Below are positions 63,953 to 64,000 of a DNA stretch of 64,000 nt, piece by piece. Source of the DNA: Reyranella aquatilis (GTDB taxonomy: Bacteria > Pseudomonadota > Alphaproteobacteria > Reyranellales > Reyranellaceae); contig NZ_JAJISD010000004.1 in assembly GCF_020880995.1 (NCBI RefSeq), positions 310,001 through 374,000 on the forward strand, given 5' to 3'. The translations under genes were made by a program, and so were the position numbers. The notes under the pieces are model-generated. The model was given only the letters and a program-made list of their open reading frames with translations, did no database searches and had not been told where the DNA came from. How positions within the stretch are numbered: position 1 is the stretch's first letter; each line of letters opens with the position of its first letter.

Positions 63953-64000
63953 GGCCTCACCCTGAGGAGCGAACGCAGTGAGCGTCTCGAAGGGTGGGCA
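63953..64000. repeat. Dispersed palindromic repeat, copy F (cut by the window end)
   Basis: Only the left half is seen: GCCTCACCCTGAGGAGC, a short hairpin GAACGCAGTGAGC, then TCTCGAAGGGTGGGCA. The CACCC and AAGGGTGGG variants put it in the same subtype as copy E. It lies just after the GyrI-like gene. Confidence 0.85.

Overview
The window is GC-rich, gene-dense bacterial chromosome. The gene set (a bacterial sphingolipid operon, homospermidine synthase, a SURF1 protein, a Bug/TctC-type solute-binding protein and many alphaproteobacterial-looking oxidoreductases) points to an alphaproteobacterium, perhaps a Reyranella-like Rhodospirillales/Hyphomicrobiales lineage. That placement is inference: no rRNA, tRNA or housekeeping marker is present to fix it. 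I see no CRISPR array and no intact insertion sequence.

Layout. 1-2893: end of an ion antiporter, a PRMT-like methyltransferase and a TonB-family protein. 2894-4794: a foreign, partly lower-GC insert holding a 5'-truncated Rhs tip and a small overlapping ORF. It is bracketed by two 87-bp copies of the TonB gene's 3' end. 4795-7503: sulfotransferase, outer-membrane-like protein and SURF1. 7504-9807: a decayed accessory strip with integrase-like and nuclease-like remnants, an orphan lasso-type RiPP precursor, a small membrane protein and a very AT-rich promoter-like patch. 9808-12476: homospermidine synthase and ornithine decarboxylase, with a terminator between them and a long leader upstream of the decarboxylase. 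12905-20573: a sphingolipid (ceramide) operon on the minus strand. 20757-23966: argD, argF and hslO. 23974-27410: a minus-strand catabolic operon (GNAT, alcohol dehydrogenase, SDR, TctC). 27592-34407: a transglutaminase/DUF2126, ATP-grasp/alpha-E, transglutaminase operon. 34726-40401: oxaloacetate decarboxylase-like enzyme, then an acyl-CoA-dehydrogenase-fold oxidase, VOC protein, alpha/beta hydrolase and ketopantoate-reductase-like gene. 40579-47898: a tightly overlapping ABC importer, luciferase-like monooxygenase, CMD protein and alkylhydroperoxidase-like protein. 48180-55769: a Dpp-type ABC importer followed by a GMC oxidoreductase and a lipoprotein. 55857-63909: VOC protein, HpcH/HpaI aldolase, DUF1629-like protein, TPP decarboxylase, DsbA-fold isomerase, FAD monooxygenase, second GMC oxidoreductase and a GyrI-like protein.

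How genes work together. Six contiguous sphingolipid genes can activate a fatty acid, load it on a dedicated carrier, condense it with serine, reduce the product and N-acylate it; a metallophosphatase and an MFS carrier sit in the same run. Ornithine decarboxylase makes the putrescine that homospermidine synthase uses. ArgD and ArgF are consecutive arginine-biosynthesis steps. Much of the rest is uptake and oxidation of organic compounds whose substrates the sequence does not reveal.

A dispersed palindrome of about 110 bp occurs at least six times, mostly at gene 3' ends. The most unusual items are the orphan Rhs tip between duplicated gene ends, the orphan lasso-like precursor, the complete sphingolipid operon with extra genes, the amidoligase/transglutaminase operon without an Anbu peptidase, and the uncharacterised monooxygenase importer cassette.
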